This document shows, one piece after another, positions 5,631 through 6,014 of a DNA stretch of 6,014 nt. Below the pieces are notes generated by a model. The model had not been told where the DNA came from and searched no databases. It was given only the letters and a program-made list of their open reading frames with translations. Position 1 is the stretch's first letter. Every line of letters begins with the position of its first letter. Location of the stretch: positions 1-6,014 of the forward strand of contig CAMWTF010000169.1 in assembly GCA_947177105.1 (NCBI GenBank), in the 5' to 3' direction. The DNA is from an uncultured Lachnospiraceae bacterium. GTDB lineage: Bacteria > Bacillota > Clostridia > Lachnospirales > Lachnospiraceae. A program made the position numbers and the translations under genes.

Positions 5631-6014
5631 TAACAACCTTTGTACAATGGCGTTGCAGGCGGCATAAATGTTTTCAGGCTTGTCTCCCATGTTGAACCGG
5701 CCGTCCTTGTACAGGATCCTGCCGCCTATGATAGTCATCTTCACATTGGACTTGCTGCCGCTGTATACTATGTTTTTCGGAATATTGTGGATGGGCTGCA
5801 TATTGGGCTGCTGCAGATCCAGCAAAATCATATCCGCCAGCTTGCCCTTGGCCAGCACGTCCGCCTTGCCAAGTCGCATGGCCTTTGCCCCGTTCACTGT
5901 AGCCATCTTCAGAACTTCCATGGCGTCCAGGCTGTCGGCATCCATCTCCCGCCGCTTGGACAGGCCGGACACAAGTAACATTTCCCGGAACATGTCCAGC
6001 GCATTGTTGCTGCC
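5622..6014 (-). CDS. Amidohydrolase, MTA/SAH-deaminase type (C-terminal 130 residues; 5' end outside window)
   Basis: The frame is open to the window edge, so the gene starts beyond 6014; an internal ATG at 5993 is not the start. The first visible residues, GSNNALDMFREM, match the stretch just after the catalytic metal-binding Asp of cytosine/guanine-deaminase-like amidohydrolases (the Asp itself is off the window). Then come the conserved AMEVLKMATVNGAKAMRLG, the beta-sandwich return KGKLADMILLDL, and a tail (PIHNIPKNIVYSGSKSNVKM, then IIGGRILYKDGRF) resembling the 5-methylthioadenosine/S-adenosylhomocysteine deaminase family. Those cytoplasmic enzymes deaminate the adenine ring of MTA, SAH or adenosine. 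Substrate is inferred; guanine deaminase or another relative remains possible without the N-terminal half. Its position upstream of a purine permease fits a purine-salvage unit. Confidence 0.85.
   Translation of the reverse strand, partial: GSNNALDMFREMLLVSGLSKRREMDADSLDAMEVLKMATVNGAKAMRLGKADVLAKGKLADMILLDLQQPNMQPIHNIPKNIVYSGSKSNVKMTIIGGRILYKDGRFNMGDKPENIYAACNAIVQRLLSE

Overview
Every gene I can support lies on the minus strand, so the biology reads from right (6014) to left (1). Protein content suggests a Clostridia genome, most likely Lachnospiraceae: a WYL regulator of the clostridial type, a YjjG/YfnB-like HAD nucleotidase, an AzgA-type purine permease, a membrane-attached MutS-like ATPase, AGGAGG-type ribosome sites, and moderately GC-rich genes separated by AT-rich gaps. 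The taxonomy is inferred from protein style, not tested.

Layout in the direction of transcription: (1) 6014-5622, the C-terminal part of an amidohydrolase of the MTA/SAH-deaminase type, cut by the window edge. (2) 5621-5526, a 96-base spacer with three small inverted repeats. (3) 5525-4161, an NCS2/AzgA-family purine permease. (4) 4160-4053, a spacer with a strong hairpin but a poor U-tract. (5) 4052-2352, a MutS-related ATPase with predicted membrane segments and no mismatch-reading domain. (6) 2355-2245, a near-consensus promoter whose -35 box overlaps the mutS-like stop codon, followed by a leader with an inverted repeat. (7) 2244-2068, a 58-residue single-pass membrane protein with an AGGAGG site. 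(8) 2099-1371, a HAD nucleotidase whose start overlaps the end of the small gene. (9) 1319-1283, a rho-independent terminator. (10) 1217-1164, a long near-perfect hairpin just before the ribosome site of the next gene. (11) 1139-150, a WYL-domain transcription regulator. (12) 149-1, an AT-rich gap whose left edge holds most of a consensus promoter reading out of the window.

How they may work together: the deaminase and permease form a plausible purine-salvage pair, probably co-transcribed because I find no good promoter between them. The small membrane protein and the HAD nucleotidase form a second unit with its own promoter and terminator. The MutS-like gene sits between the two units and may be read from the permease transcript. 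The WYL regulator is separate, and its target cannot be told from the sequence. I see no CRISPR array, insertion sequence, rRNA or tRNA. Most of the window is ordinary chromosomal content; the structured non-coding stretches and the membrane MutS-like ATPase deserve the most attention.
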